Shown in pieces: positions 23,361 through 32,947 of a stretch of 64,000 bases of DNA; within the stretch, counting starts at the first letter, position 1; each line of letters opens with the position of its first letter. Source of the stretch: Saturnia japonica (Eukaryota > Arthropoda > Insecta > Lepidoptera > Saturniidae); NCBI GenBank assembly GCA_033032175.1, contig CM065321.1, positions 5,540,501 through 5,604,500 of the forward strand, written 5' to 3'. The position numbers and the translations under genes are program-made. The notes below the pieces were generated by a model. It did no database searches. It was not told where the DNA came from and saw only the letters and a program-made list of their open reading frames with translations.

Positions 23361-23629
23361 CGTTTTTTATTTTGTACATATAAATTTATTTCATCTGCAT
23401 TTCTCCAGATACTGGATGATGTATGAAATAAAATGAAACATTTGATTGACTTTATATTCGAAAATTTTCTAATGTAACTAAGTAGCGATGTAGATAATGA
23501 TAGTAAGATGATAAACTAGAAAATTAATTGCTTCAAAACATAAGAATAATATTTATTTACTTCACAATTTTCCATTTGAGTGTAGTAGGTGGTTGGTGGG
23601 ACATGACAATTATATCCAAATGGCTCTCA

Positions 23630-23690
23630 ACTACCATACACACGGTGTAGCACTCGCCATAGTGGAACGCTTAGGCATGTTGCGTTTCAG
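23630..23690 (+). repeat. LINE-D 3' region fragment
   Basis: The phrase cgccatagtggaacgcttag then gttgcgtttcaggaac matches, in forward sense, the reverse complement of 36995-37030 (ccatagtggaacgtttaggc). Confidence 0.4.
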
Positions 23691-23694
23691 GAAC

Positions 23695-23995
23695 AAGGAA
23701 CGATGGCTAGGTGGTAGCGTGTAAGGACATCGCGTCAATCGACTTGACTTCGAATCCCTGCAATGACCCTGGGCTTTCGGTGAAGGAAAGCATTGTGATG
23801 AAATCACAGCAAGCATGGTAAGTGAAGCTTTTTGTAATGTCCGCGTGAATAGTTACCACCATGTTCGATATTCAAGAATCAATAGGTGTGCTCCGGCAGC
23901 TTTACTTGAGAGCCAGTCTTCCCCTAGGCTTCACGTGCTATCATCTTGGGCCACATCGTCACTCAAGATCAGGTGAGATTTTGGCCACATTGCTA
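23695..23995 (+). repeat. tRNA-derived SINE, family D
   Basis: Best copy of the family: A-box-like gatggctaggtggtagcgtg, B-box-like gacttcgaatccctgc, ctttcggtgaaggaaagcat, and a long body (ggtgtgctccggcagcttta, gagccagtcttcccctaggc, atcttgggccacatcg) ending near 23995. Confidence 0.75.
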
Positions 23996-24034
23996 AGCCT
24001 ACAACGGTAAAAAAGTAACCAGCTAGGAAGTAGG

Positions 24035-24175
24035 GTATCTGTACCAGACTTGGTCATAACCACTATTTACATGGCGAAAGACCCGTGCGAGGCACTCTCT
24101 TTTGATTTGTAGCATTTCGGGACGAGTCAGTGCGCCGAGAGGCTTACTCAGACATTGTGCAGTTTTTTGCCGCGC
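24035..24175 (+). repeat. LINE-D 3' region fragment
   Basis: agggtatctgtaccagact and agcatttcgggacgagtcag follow the same order as in 58790-58935 and 30755-31010. Strongly diverged. Confidence 0.35.
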
Positions 24176-24574
24176 TACATTAAAAAAGTTAGGCGGTCAC
24201 TTGAAAATACCCTCACATCATCTCGTCTTCACGGAAGCATAGAATTTTCATAGAATTTGAACTCAAATCTTTCAACGTGCTCAGTGATAAGAAATAATTT
24301 CGTTTAAAAAAATTATTAATTCCCGACACAAGTAACCTGTTCATTAAGACTATTCCAATGAACCTTTCATCAGACGATACCTCTGCTGTCAGTTGGTGAG
24401 GAGTCTATTCTGCAGATTCCAGATGATGCTGCAGCATCAGGTTAAAATTGCTATTTTCTTCTAATACCATTGAAGTAACAGAATACTACATTTCGATACG
24501 GTCATACCTGTGGAAGATGCTCACATCTATTTATCAACTACAAAAGAGCTGATATTCTTCAAACGATTGAAAAG

Positions 24575-24750
24575 GTTTTCTTGTATCAAATCTAAGAAAA
24601 CTTAAGTCACCTTTCAAACAAAAACACTTTTAAATAACAAAAAAACTAGATCAAAATCGGTTAAACAATTTGTGGGCTACGATGCCACCAACGGACACAG
24701 ATAGATACACACGTTAAACTTATACACCACTCTTTTGCATCGGGGGTCAA
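24575..24750 (+). repeat. Dispersed repeat Q, copy 1
   Basis: Shares aagtcacctttcaaacaaaa, actagatcaaaatcggtt, tagatacacacgttaaactt and a ctctttt.gcatcgg end with 38625-38770. Non-coding; type unknown. Confidence 0.6.
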
Positions 24751-25090
24751 TAACAAATATAATATGTGTGTGTATTATGTATAATATTTGAAAAAGTGTG
24801 AGAAAGATTATAATTGAGGGGTCCATTAATAAAAAAAGGCGACAAAGCCCACGAAACATAATTTTACGTAATAAATAGTACCTATATATTTACTACTTAT
24901 ATAGTTTTTTATTACTATACTGATATATTCCTAAGTTTAAATTATTATATTAACAATTTGAAGCTATCTCTTTAACCTAATACTGATCAATTAACATTAA
25001 AACATTATATGAACTTTACCGCCTTTGTGATTATAGGATGCGGTGATTATGAAATGTATGTATATAATGTAATTACTTGATATTATAGTA

Positions 25091-26393
25091 CAAGGTGTCC
25101 AGAAAGGGTATCGGGTATTTGTAAGTTCAATGAAACAAAAATTATTTGTATGCAATAAAAAAGTTTATTGTTTATTATTAGCATATGAATTGGAGAATTA
25201 TTTGGAAAAGATGATGTTATCCAAATGATGACCGTTGCGTTGCTGGCACTCTTCCAAACGGAAACGAAGATTGGCGATAACACGTTGACACATAGCTATC
25301 GATATTGCTGCCATTTCTGACCTGATGTTTTGCTTAAACTGGGTTAGATTCGTCGGATTGTTTTGATAAACCTTACTTTTAAGGTATCCCCATGCAAAAT
25401 AGTCAAGCGGGCTAAGGTCGGGGCTTCTGGGAGGCCAGTTGATGTTACCCCTTCGCGAAATAACTTTATTAGGGAATAATTCGTTAACAACTTCCATTGA
25501 GTCATTTGAGGTATGGCAAGTGGCCCCATCTTGCTGGAACCACGTTCTTGAGTTGAAACCTGCAAACTCCTGCAACTCTGGGACCAAAAAATTTCGCAAC
25601 ATATCGCAATAACGGTCACTATTCACATTAATTGCTCGGCCTCTTTGATCTTCATGAAAATAAGGACCAATTATGCCTTTAGCAGACATAGCGGCCCAAA
25701 CAACGACCTTTGGGCTATGCAGGGGTCGTTCATGCTTTCGTCTCGGATTCTCCACTGTCCAGTACCGACAATTCTGCTTATTAACATGACCATTCAGGTG
25801 AAAATTTGCTTCGTCACTGAACAGTATGTTGTTAAAGTTGTTAAATCGCTGCAGCATTTCGTTCGCAAAATTCAGTCGATTAGCATAGTCCGTATCCTTC
25901 AATTCTTGAACCAATTGAATTTTATAGGCTTTTAGATGTAAGTCTTTCTTTAAAATCGAATGTAAAGACGATTTTTTGATGTTCAACGCTTGGCTTCGCT
26001 TTCGGATGGATAAAGACGGATTTTCACGAACCGACGCCTCAACTTCTTCAATTGTTTCTTCATCGCGAACTGAACGAGGACAACCAGAGTTTTGAATTTT
26101 AACTGTCGCACCTGTATTCTCGAACATCCTGATCCATTTCCTAATGCTATCGTCACTTGGCGCGTGGAGTGTACGATATTCCGCACGATAGAGACGTTGA
26201 GCAGTCACTATTGAATCACCATTACGATAATACGCTCGTACGCAAAATGCGCGATGCGTCCCCGAGTACTGTTCCATCGTGACTAAAACTCCACAAAATG
26301 GCGGACGCCACGAACCCCTCCCCGCACCCTTTAGACGCCCCGTTTCGAATATGGCGCGAAAACAAATACCCGATACCCTTTCTGGACACCTTG
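25091..26393 (-). mobile_element. Intact mariner-family transposon, DD41D type
   Basis: A 1,303-bp element with 32-bp terminal inverted repeats that are identical in both ends (tip caaggtgtccagaaagggta at 25091 and, reversed, at 26393). It is flanked by the TA target duplication at 25089-25090 and 26394-26395. It carries a single uninterrupted transposase gene with untranslated stretches of 116 bp (5') and 107 bp (3'). Identical ends and an intact gene argue for recent insertion and possible activity. Its right TA is also the left TA of the next mariner. Confidence 0.97.
25198..26277 (-). CDS. Mariner transposase, DD41D (rosa-like clade)
   Basis: The 359-residue protein is a complete Tc1/mariner superfamily transposase that would cut out and reinsert the element by binding its inverted repeats in the nucleus. 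Residues about 1-115 form the two helix-turn-helix DNA-binding region, with a KWIRMFENTG segment and a linker at 60-72 (SGCPRSV). The catalytic domain follows, with D155 in ILFSDEANFHLNG, D250 in WFQQDGATCHTS and D292 in RSPDLSPLDYF. Exactly 41 residues separate the last two aspartates, and the third acidic residue is D, so the signature is DD41D; from memory this is the signature of the rosa-type mariners. All three catalytic residues are present. The ATG at 26277 is the only sensible start and lies 116 bp inside the element end. No frameshift or stop. Name of the exact lineage should be taken as tentative; identity as a mariner transposase is secure. Confidence 0.97.
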   Translation of the reverse strand: MEQYSGTHRAFCVRAYYRNGDSIVTAQRLYRAEYRTLHAPSDDSIRKWIRMFENTGATVKIQNSGCPRSVRDEETIEEVEASVRENPSLSIRKRSQALNIKKSSLHSILKKDLHLKAYKIQLVQELKDTDYANRLNFANEMLQRFNNFNNILFSDEANFHLNGHVNKQNCRYWTVENPRRKHERPLHSPKVVVWAAMSAKGIIGPYFHEDQRGRAINVNSDRYCDMLRNFLVPELQEFAGFNSRTWFQQDGATCHTSNDSMEVVNELFPNKVISRRGNINWPPRSPDLSPLDYFAWGYLKSKVYQNNPTNLTQFKQNIRSEMAAISIAMCQRVIANLRFRLEECQQRNGHHLDNIIFSK

Positions 26394-26395
26394 TA

Positions 26396-27580
26396 TTAGG
26401 TCCTTACATTATGAAATTGACGATTCGTTGAACTGGCCACTTTGATCTCAAATACCTGGCGTTTGGTTAGGAATTCCAAATTCAAATTTATTTCAAATTT
26501 ATGCTTGTGTATTTGTGTTTCGAATTTATTGATTCACTTATTTTCGCAAAGTTTGATTTTTCTTTGACATCGTTCTTTTCACAAAATGAAAAACATAAAA
26601 TATCGCGTTTTTCATGAATATGACTCCCTCTGTCGCATCATCGATGCAGAAACTATTCGAAGAATTAATGATGTGTATTACTAAGATACTGTAAAAGAAA
26701 GCACGGTACGTTTTTGGTTCCAACATTTTCGTTCTGGAAATTTTAACTTATGAAACAAACCTCGTGGACGGCCGGAGGCCCTAGTTAATAATGAAGAATT
26801 AAAGGTGATCGTGGAAGAGTATCCATTGCAAACCACGTTAGAGTTAGCGGCAGGCTTCGGTGTGAGTGGTAAAACAATTTTAATTCACTTGAAAAAATTG
26901 GAAAAGTGAAAAGCTCGAGAAGCGGTTACCGCATGAATTGACTAAAGCACACCAACAGACACGCGTTGAGCGCTGCCTTACATTACTCAACCGTCACAAT
27001 AACAAGGGAATTTTAAATCGTATTGTTACTTGTGACGAAAAATGAAAAAAGGAAAACCAGTGATAGTGTTATAGACTATAGCTTCCTGAGATCTGGCCAG
27101 ACGATAACGGCAGATCTGTATTGTCGACAATTGCAAATCATGATGGAAAATCTAACCGTAAAACAACCGAGGCTGGTCAATCTCTCTTCTCTAGCTTACT
27201 GCTGCTTCAGGATAAAGCTAGATCCTATACTTCATGACAGACGGTCTCTAAATTATAGGAACTGCGGGTGAATTTTCTTCATTACCCACCTTACTCCACG
27301 CACCTTGCTCCAAAAGATTACCATTTTTTTCGGAGTTTGGACCATTTTTGCAAGAAAAAAAAATTCAATTTTGATGAGGCTGTCCAAACCGCCTTCAAAG
27401 ATCTGTCGATTCCCTGTCCCACAATTTTTTCATCAATAGAATTAATGATCTACCTACAAAATGGCGAAAGTGCATAGATAATAATGGCACGTACTTCAAT
27501 TGAATAAATATACAATTTCATAATATTTTTTTGTTTTACTTTTTCCATATAAAACGCAAATTTGATAGGCAAGGACATAA
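26396..27580 (+). mobile_element. Decayed mariner transposon, DD34D type
   Basis: The ends are diverged inverted repeats: ttaggtccttacattatgaa at 26396 and, reversed from 27580, ttatgtccttgcctatcaaa. TA lies outside both ends (26394-26395 and 27581-27582). Length is 1,185 bp. The encoded transposase is broken. The same family supplies the fragment at 1-186. It shares the TA at 26394-26395 with the intact element to its left and directly precedes a SINE on the right. Confidence 0.93.
26586..27503 (+). pseudogene. Mariner transposase pseudogene (DD34D)
   Basis: Translating through breaks gives a start at 26586, the linker region near GRPEALVNNEELKV, then HELTKAHQQTRVERCLTLLN and the first catalytic block IVTCDEK, the second near DKARSYTS, and the third in PPYSTHLAPKDYHFF with 34 codons between the last two aspartates. 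These are the landmarks of a classical insect mariner of about 345 residues. At least two stops fall inside the second catalytic interval, others occur earlier (near 26691, 26749 and 26906), and a frame break lies near 27050, where the conserved W after DEK is also lost. It cannot make an active enzyme. Confidence 0.93.
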
Positions 27581-27585
27581 TATTA

Positions 27586-27825
27586 ACATTATAGACGACT
27601 GATGTGAGCGAGGTCCTGGGTTCGAATCCCAGGTCGAGCAAAGTGTTATTGGGTTTTTCCTATTAAATTCTCAGTAGCAGCTCGGAGTTTGGTTTCGTGC
27701 CCGATTAATGGAAATATGCTCGCCCCCTATTACATGGGTCCTAAAAACATACTCGGCAAACTGTGGGTGTACAAATGTACACCTCTGCATAACCCATCGG
27801 GGAATACAGGCGTGATAGTATGATG
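27586..27825 (+). repeat. tRNA-derived SINE, family A, head cut at the mariner boundary
   Basis: Matches the family from gagcgaggtcctgggttcga through tctcagtagcagctcggagt, tgcccgattaatgg and ctcgccccctattacatggg to ggaatacaggcgtgatagta. The A-box part is missing, and the SINE sequence starts within a few bases of the mariner's right TA. The missing head does not appear on the far left of the mariner pair, so simple interruption does not explain it. Confidence 0.85.
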
Positions 27826-27829
27826 AAGA

Positions 27830-28315
27830 TAGACAAAGTACATACTAAAATGTTTTTACCAATTGAATTTTTTTTTCTATGGTGTTGAATAGGCATTTTT
27901 TCAAAATAGATTATTAGGTGATTATTGACTTTTAATAATTGGTCATTCTATTAAATAAAGTCAAAATAGATCAATAGTAAATAAAGTCAGTGTTCTATAG
28001 AGACAATTGCGGCTGCAGGGTTAAATTTATTATAGTACATTTCATACTTAAATACTTAATGCAAGTTTTATAATAAAGGTTTTTATATTCTAGATGTAAT
28101 AGTTGCATTTTAAAATCAATTGTAGAGTTTCGAAATCCGCAACGAAACTGTACAAATAAATTGCAGCGTGTAAAGAATCAGTCGTGTATTTAAGAACAAG
28201 GTGCGCCAATCCAACGCATTATTACGTCAATTGCGACTTTCTTCACGTCAAAACAAATCAAAGCTCGTAGACTAATCAAAAAGATAGATGATCTTAATAT
28301 ACAAACAAATTGAAC
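27830..28315. other. Unassigned DNA
   Basis: AT-rich, with a few short internal repeats of tcaaaatagat near 27900-27975. No gene recognised. Confidence 0.3.
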
Positions 28316-28328
28316 GGCGTACCGCTAC

Positions 28329-28361
28329 GACGCGACGCGCCGCGCCGCACTGCGTCGCGTC
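28329..28361. promoter_or_regulatory. GC-rich perfect hairpin
   Basis: gacgcgacgc (28329-28338) and gcgtcgcgtc (28352-28361) are perfect inverted repeats around a 13-base GC-only-rich loop, inside AT-rich DNA. It could be a protein-binding palindrome or the centre of a degraded element. Function unknown; only the structure is visible. Confidence 0.5.
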
Positions 28362-28699
28362 TTTCGGATGAGCGAAAACTGTGTCAAATGTAATTGAAGA
28401 CCATGTATCCACTTTGACCCCGTCAATGAAAAATTTTCGTCAAGATTATATCTACGAACATGACATCTAGAATCAAATGACAAGTATTGCTCAAAGATTT
28501 TACCGCTCGCCTAAACCTACCACATTCGATCAGAAGCGAATTCAATTGGAACTCTATTTATATAATGTATATGCTTTAATTTCGTTTGTCAAGTTTTGTT
28601 ATGATCCTTGTGAAATCGGCGTCAGAATAGTAGCCATTATCAGAGAGAACACACGTTCGGAAATGGTAAAAAAAAGATCGAAATATGATTAATAGGGCG

Positions 28700-28850
28700 G
28701 CGCGGCAGTACGAGAGCTGGGCCGTGTGTGATTCTTTCCATTTGACAGATTGTCTCGACTCTCTGACCCGAGCACCCCGTCGCGCCTCAAGCCATTAATG
28801 ATGTTGTCGCTATACTTTTGATTATCGATATCGATAATGAATTTCATGTT
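28700..28850. promoter_or_regulatory. Possible promoter or insulator patch with two overlapping DRE sites
   Basis: A GC-richer run (ggcggcgcggcagtacgaga, gaccgagcaccccgtcgcg-like) is followed at 28821-28838 by the 18-bp perfect palindrome attatcgatatcgataat. It contains two overlapping copies of TATCGATA (28823-28830 and 28829-28836), the binding sequence of the insect factors DREF and, through CGATA, BEAF-type insulator proteins. No convincing gene is seen next to it within the window, so its target is unknown. Confidence 0.4.
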
Positions 28851-29134
28851 AAAGGACGTAATCGTGAGATCCTTTATTAAACACACCAATCATACTATTA
28901 ATTATTTTTTATACAGTAATCTAATATTGTAGTTATAAGTCATATTTTTCAATGTAAATAAAATTTATGTGACAATTCGGTGTTTTTTTTGTTGGTACAC
29001 AATTTCACACATAGTCATTTAATTTTAAACCTACCATAGCTTGTAGGTACTATGATAAACTAAACAAATGACAACTATACATATATGATATTTAACACTC
29101 AAACATATAACTGATAATTATGCTCATCTCAAAG

Positions 29135-29215
29135 TCAGTCATGTGCGGAATCGATCATGCGATCTCTCAGCTCAATGATAAGACTTGCTACCACTGTGCC
29201 ATGAGGCTTGTCGAA
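29135..29215 (-). repeat. tRNA-headed SINE, family B
   Basis: Minus strand reads tggcacagtggtagcaagtc, then gagagatcgcatgatcgatt and ccgcacatgactga, the same head and body start as 739-850 and 10350-10445. Confidence 0.6.
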
Positions 29216-29424
29216 ATAAAAACGAAAACGTTTTATGTAAACGGAAACAGGAATCAAGATTCATGATTTAGTTTTCATTAAATGTACATCAATGTATTAT
29301 ATATAAATGTTAACAAATCTACATGGTTTAAAAGTGAAATGAAATAATCATAACGCCTGTTAAAATATATTGTATTGGAATGTAATATTAGTTAGGGAGC
29401 ACTATAGAAGGTGTACTATGATTG

Positions 29425-29530
29425 TTATAATCGATACTTTCCATAGTGTGTCACATCACTACCTGTGAGTTTGGCTGAGATTACTCTCAGCACGACACTA
29501 CCCTGCGTCGGCGATCGTTCGCGACGCTTT
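29425..29530 (+). promoter_or_regulatory. TATCGATA-like / CACTACC composite motif, site 1
   Basis: atcgatactttccatagtg followed by tcacatcactacctg. The same order of an ATCGATA core, a ccatagtg-like block and cactaccgg occurs at 41248-41300 and 42474-42520. It may be a promoter module or the end of a dispersed element. Confidence 0.35.
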
Positions 29531-30138
29531 GACATCCCGACATTATACCAACACCTACTCGTATCTCGTTAAAATAACTGTAAACTTTAATCAAACCGTT
29601 CTAAGATTTAAAATAACCTAACAAATATACTGCCAACCGCATAATACATTTCTCAGTACGTCATACGTTGATAGACGGCCAAAGCAGGTCGTCGTGATAG
29701 CTTTTTTTCTCTTATTTAATATGCAATATGAAGATATTGAACGATTATTAGTCATGTATACGAATGTATTTATTTCTACGTATTTGACGTTCGGTCGTCG
29801 GGTCGCACGAAAGTGTTATAATGAACTGTCAAAGATAAATGAGGTATCAGTTGGTATGTACGTAGCGTTGCATCGTTAACGATAAACGTTCAATAGAATT
29901 ACATCACTATTTATAAAAAGTTTTAGACATTTTTTTTTTATTTTGGCTTTCTGTCTTTGTAGGCAATTTTGCCAATGCCAAGTGTGACAAATACACGTTA
30001 TAGAATTTCGTTGCCAAATGTTCGATGTACTTTAGAATAACCCATAAAAAGGATACATACAAATTTAGACTATTTTAGATTTTAGACTAGACATGATTAT
30101 TGTGTCTGTCTGGATTGCGACGACTATATACCATTTAT
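29531..30138. other. Unassigned DNA
   Basis: No gene supported. The 61-codon frame at 29694-29879 has no motif. Confidence 0.3.
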
Positions 30139-30152
30139 AACACTCGCCATGG

Positions 30153-30480
30153 AGTTTTTGGCGGGATCTTCAGGTGACATGTCAGTTTTTCATTTTTAAT
30201 TTATTTACTTAGGTTTTTGACGCTATATTATGTAATATTGGTGGCGTTTTGCGTGATATAGTTTGGTTTTTGTGCATAAGTGAAGTGGATTATAAATATA
30301 AACTAAAAGCATGTATTCTAGGATCCCACAAAAACTCCCAAAATAGTTCTAACAAGGGACCCACCATCTTGATAGGATACTGAAATCGTCATAAGACAGG
30401 ACACTATATTCACTGGATAATGGTAGTAATGGTATTCATTAAAGAGGACTAGTTGCCAAGTTAGAAAGCAGAAGAAGAAG
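30153..30480 (+). mobile_element. Retroposon E, full-length copy with 14-bp target-site duplication
   Basis: Unit from agtttttggcgggatcttca to the tail agcagaagaagaag, 328 bp. It is flanked by aacactcgccatgg (30139-30152) and aacactcgacatgg (30481-30494), a 14-bp direct repeat with one mismatch. With the copy at 9774-10096 this fixes both ends of the family. No open frame and no tRNA-type B box. Confidence 0.85.
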
Positions 30481-30544
30481 AACACTCGACATGGTGTCAA
30501 CTGGTGTATATTCCTTTTTTTATTATTAGAACTGTCTACACTGT

Positions 30545-30730
30545 TAGCCTGAGGAGCCCTACACGAATAGAACCGCTGATGGATTTTACAGCTTTACCGA
30601 GCTTGGGAGCGAGCACTTGATGAGGCAATTAGCCGTGAAAGCGTAGGCAACAAGCGCGCGAGGGAGCCTACGTGGCCGGACCTCGGCTTGAGCTGTTACC
30701 GCGATTGAAAGAAGTCGCTATCTGACTAAT
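30545..30730 (-). repeat. Dispersed repeat G, copy 2
   Basis: Reverse complement of the copy at 20510-20655 and longer: cagctcaagccgaggtccgg, tacgctttcacggctaattg and aagtgctcgctcccaagctc appear in the same order. Confidence 0.65.
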
Positions 30731-30754
30731 TCCCTATCCATAAAATTCAGAGCT

Positions 30755-31010
30755 AAACTAACATGTATATGTCCCTGCCTCCTGGGAGGAAGGAAGGAAG
30801 GGGGCATATCCAGTAAACAAGCGGAGTGGTAGGGTTCTATGCCCAACTGGGTAGTAACTTAATAATAAATCGTCACAGTGCCTCTGTTTAGGATTGTCGC
30901 GTTTCAGGATCCAGCAGCCGAGAGACATGCAGGTTGGCATGACAATGACAACCGGCGATGGACCGGGTATATCTGTATGGTCATCTTTATTTTTGGAATG
31001 CAGTGTTCTT
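30755..31010 (+). repeat. LINE-D 3' region fragment
   Basis: Forward sense of the jockey-like LINE 3' region: atccagtaaacaagcggagt, ggttctatgcccaactgggt, gtcgcgtttcaggatccagc, ggcatgacaatgacaaccgg. Confidence 0.55.
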
Positions 31011-31167
31011 CCTATCAGGTAAAGAGTAGTCACTTATCATTAGCTTTACAATTAGACACTACCAACGTATAATTATATTTAACACGATACTGATGCTCTA
31101 TCAATATAATATTATAATTATAAATAATAATAATCTTTATATTTAAGTTAAAATGTATCCTAGTGAT

Positions 31168-31325
31168 ATAGTGGTTTAGATAGGCGGAATATCGAATCGC
31201 TGTCCGCAGGTTCGAACCGCATGAACCTACCAACGAATTTTTCAGCATTCGCGTACATTTACTAATTCAAATTGGTAATTTAGACTGACGGTGAAGGCAA
31301 AAATGTACGTATAATTGGCATATTT
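31168..31325 (+). repeat. tRNA-derived SINE, family C, 3'-truncated
   Basis: A-box-like tatagtggtttagataggcg, B-box-like caggttcgaaccgc, then ttcgcgtacatttactaatt and gacggtgaaggcaaaaatg, where the copy stops. Confidence 0.75.
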
Positions 31326-31369
31326 GCCATCCCCAGGAGCTGATTTAATAATTTCATTCAAAATGTAAT

Positions 31370-31852
31370 TACAAGTAGGCAAATTTCATTCCCGTAGCAT
31401 ATATAAATAAATCATTTCCCATGACATGCTCCGCATAATATTTAATATCATACGCAATCCTAATGACATCAAAACTCGAATGACTAAAAAAATGGTTTTA
31501 TGTGCCAATGAAAAAAGTCGTAAAGCAGCGAAACTATCTATTCGTAAACTTCCTACATCCAATTCTGAGCAAACATCTTGTTGTATGACAAACGCTATGT
31601 TATTATAGTTTTCAACTTTACGTGTGTAGCCAGTTTTATCATTTAACAAAAATAGCGTATTTGCGTCAATATTTTCGCAACGTGCATACCTGAGAATTTT
31701 AATAATGCTTCTGTTACAAAACGAAGAAAGCAAGCGAGACGTTTGGCATCTAGTGTGTGGGAGAAATTGGTAAAATTTTGAAATATTTTGTTCCAGCTTA
31801 TTCTGAGGTCATATAAGTGTATTCCCCCTGCACATGTGAAATATGACGCCAT
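31370..31852 (-). pseudogene. Coding-like relic of unknown family
   Basis: From an ATG at 31852 an open frame of 69 codons runs to 31643. A second frame then takes over (31733-31386, 115 codons), and the third is protein-like at the end (to about 31375). Read together they look like one protein of about 150 residues broken by two frameshifts, with strings such as FSHTLDAKRLACFLRFVTEA and DSFAALRLFSLAHKT. No transposon or host family is recognised. A decayed host gene, an unknown mobile-element gene and an endogenous viral gene are all possible. I did not join the pieces. Confidence 0.4.
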
Positions 31853-31874
31853 TTTATGATAAAAACTTTTTTTA

Positions 31875-31965
31875 TAATAGCTCGTACATTGACGCTACTG
31901 CCCTTGGTGGTAAGCACAGTACAATCCAAACACAACGGCGATCACCGAGAAATCTAAATCTATCT
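31875..31965 (-). repeat. LINE-D 3' end
   Basis: Plus strand aatagctcgtacattgacgc, then ggtggtaagcacagtacaat and acggcgatcaccgagaaatc, the reverse complement of 40045-40110. The element end faces left. Confidence 0.6.
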
Positions 31966-32059
31966 GTGACATTTGCAGCATTTGATACTAATATCAAACC
32001 ATAAAAATTATTACGGTTTAAAACATTAAATAATATACATTTTGTTATCAATTTATATA

Positions 32060-32295
32060 TAACTAGCGCTTTGCCTGTGGCTTAGCTCACGTCATAGTTG
32101 ACATATTATGTATCAAGCTTTGGCACGAACATTTATATCCTTCGGTAATAAATTTGGAAAAACTATGAAAAATGTATTTTTATACTTTCTAACTAAACTA
32201 CTAGATACCAATTTTCATAGATCTATCTTTGCAAATGACGGATTTTTATATTAACTTTCATCCCTTTTAACCACCTTAGGGGTTGAATTTCCAAA
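32060..32295 (+). repeat. Dispersed repeat R, copy 2
   Basis: ctttgcctgtggcttagctc, accaattttcatagatctat, gcaaatgacggatttttata, accaccttaggggttgaatt. Matches 38815-39065 in order and spacing. Confidence 0.6.
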
Positions 32296-32299
32296 TAGA

Positions 32300-32945
32300 T
32301 AGATAATAATAACATCTTTATCACGTATTTTATGTCTCAAAAGTGTTTTCCTAGTAGCGCTATACTAATCTCGGTAAATTCTTCATCAAAATTAATGACC
32401 TAAAATTTATTTTAAAGCATTTATGTTCCTCGCTACTGACAAAACAAATATTTTAAAATTAATGGTCTTTATAATTACATTGATAAAAAAATTCATATTG
32501 AATTGAATTTCTATCTCTATTTATTATTTCTCAATCATGTTTAAAAAAATGATTAAAATATGGTATTCCTGATGAAAACATATTCATTTAAAAAGTTCCA
32601 GGCGCCATCTAATATCAATTTATTTAACTCCCTTAACAGTTGTTAGTTGTTTATATTCTAGAAAAAAAAAATTGCACAGATCAGCCAGTTCATTAAATGT
32701 AACTAACGTGGAATGTGGAATGGTTTAATGCAATGGTTACAGAAGATAAGTTGAAAAAAAATTCTTAAAAAAATGTTAATAGATATAACAGAACTGTTAG
32801 TACTAGGTATATGGATGTGAAAAATATCTCACTTTAGGTATAATGATTCTTTATGACCTTGTTGTCCAGTCGACGGCTATTCACCTAGAAAGATAACAAA
32901 ACGAAATAGCATTAACAATTTCCCAGCTAATACAACTTTATATTT
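32300..32945. other. Unassigned AT-rich DNA
   Basis: No feature recognised. Confidence 0.3.
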
Positions 32946-32947
32946 AA

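Noticed and set aside
25645..25935. 96-codon open frame on the plus strand
   Set aside because: It is antisense to the intact mariner transposase and has no features of its own.
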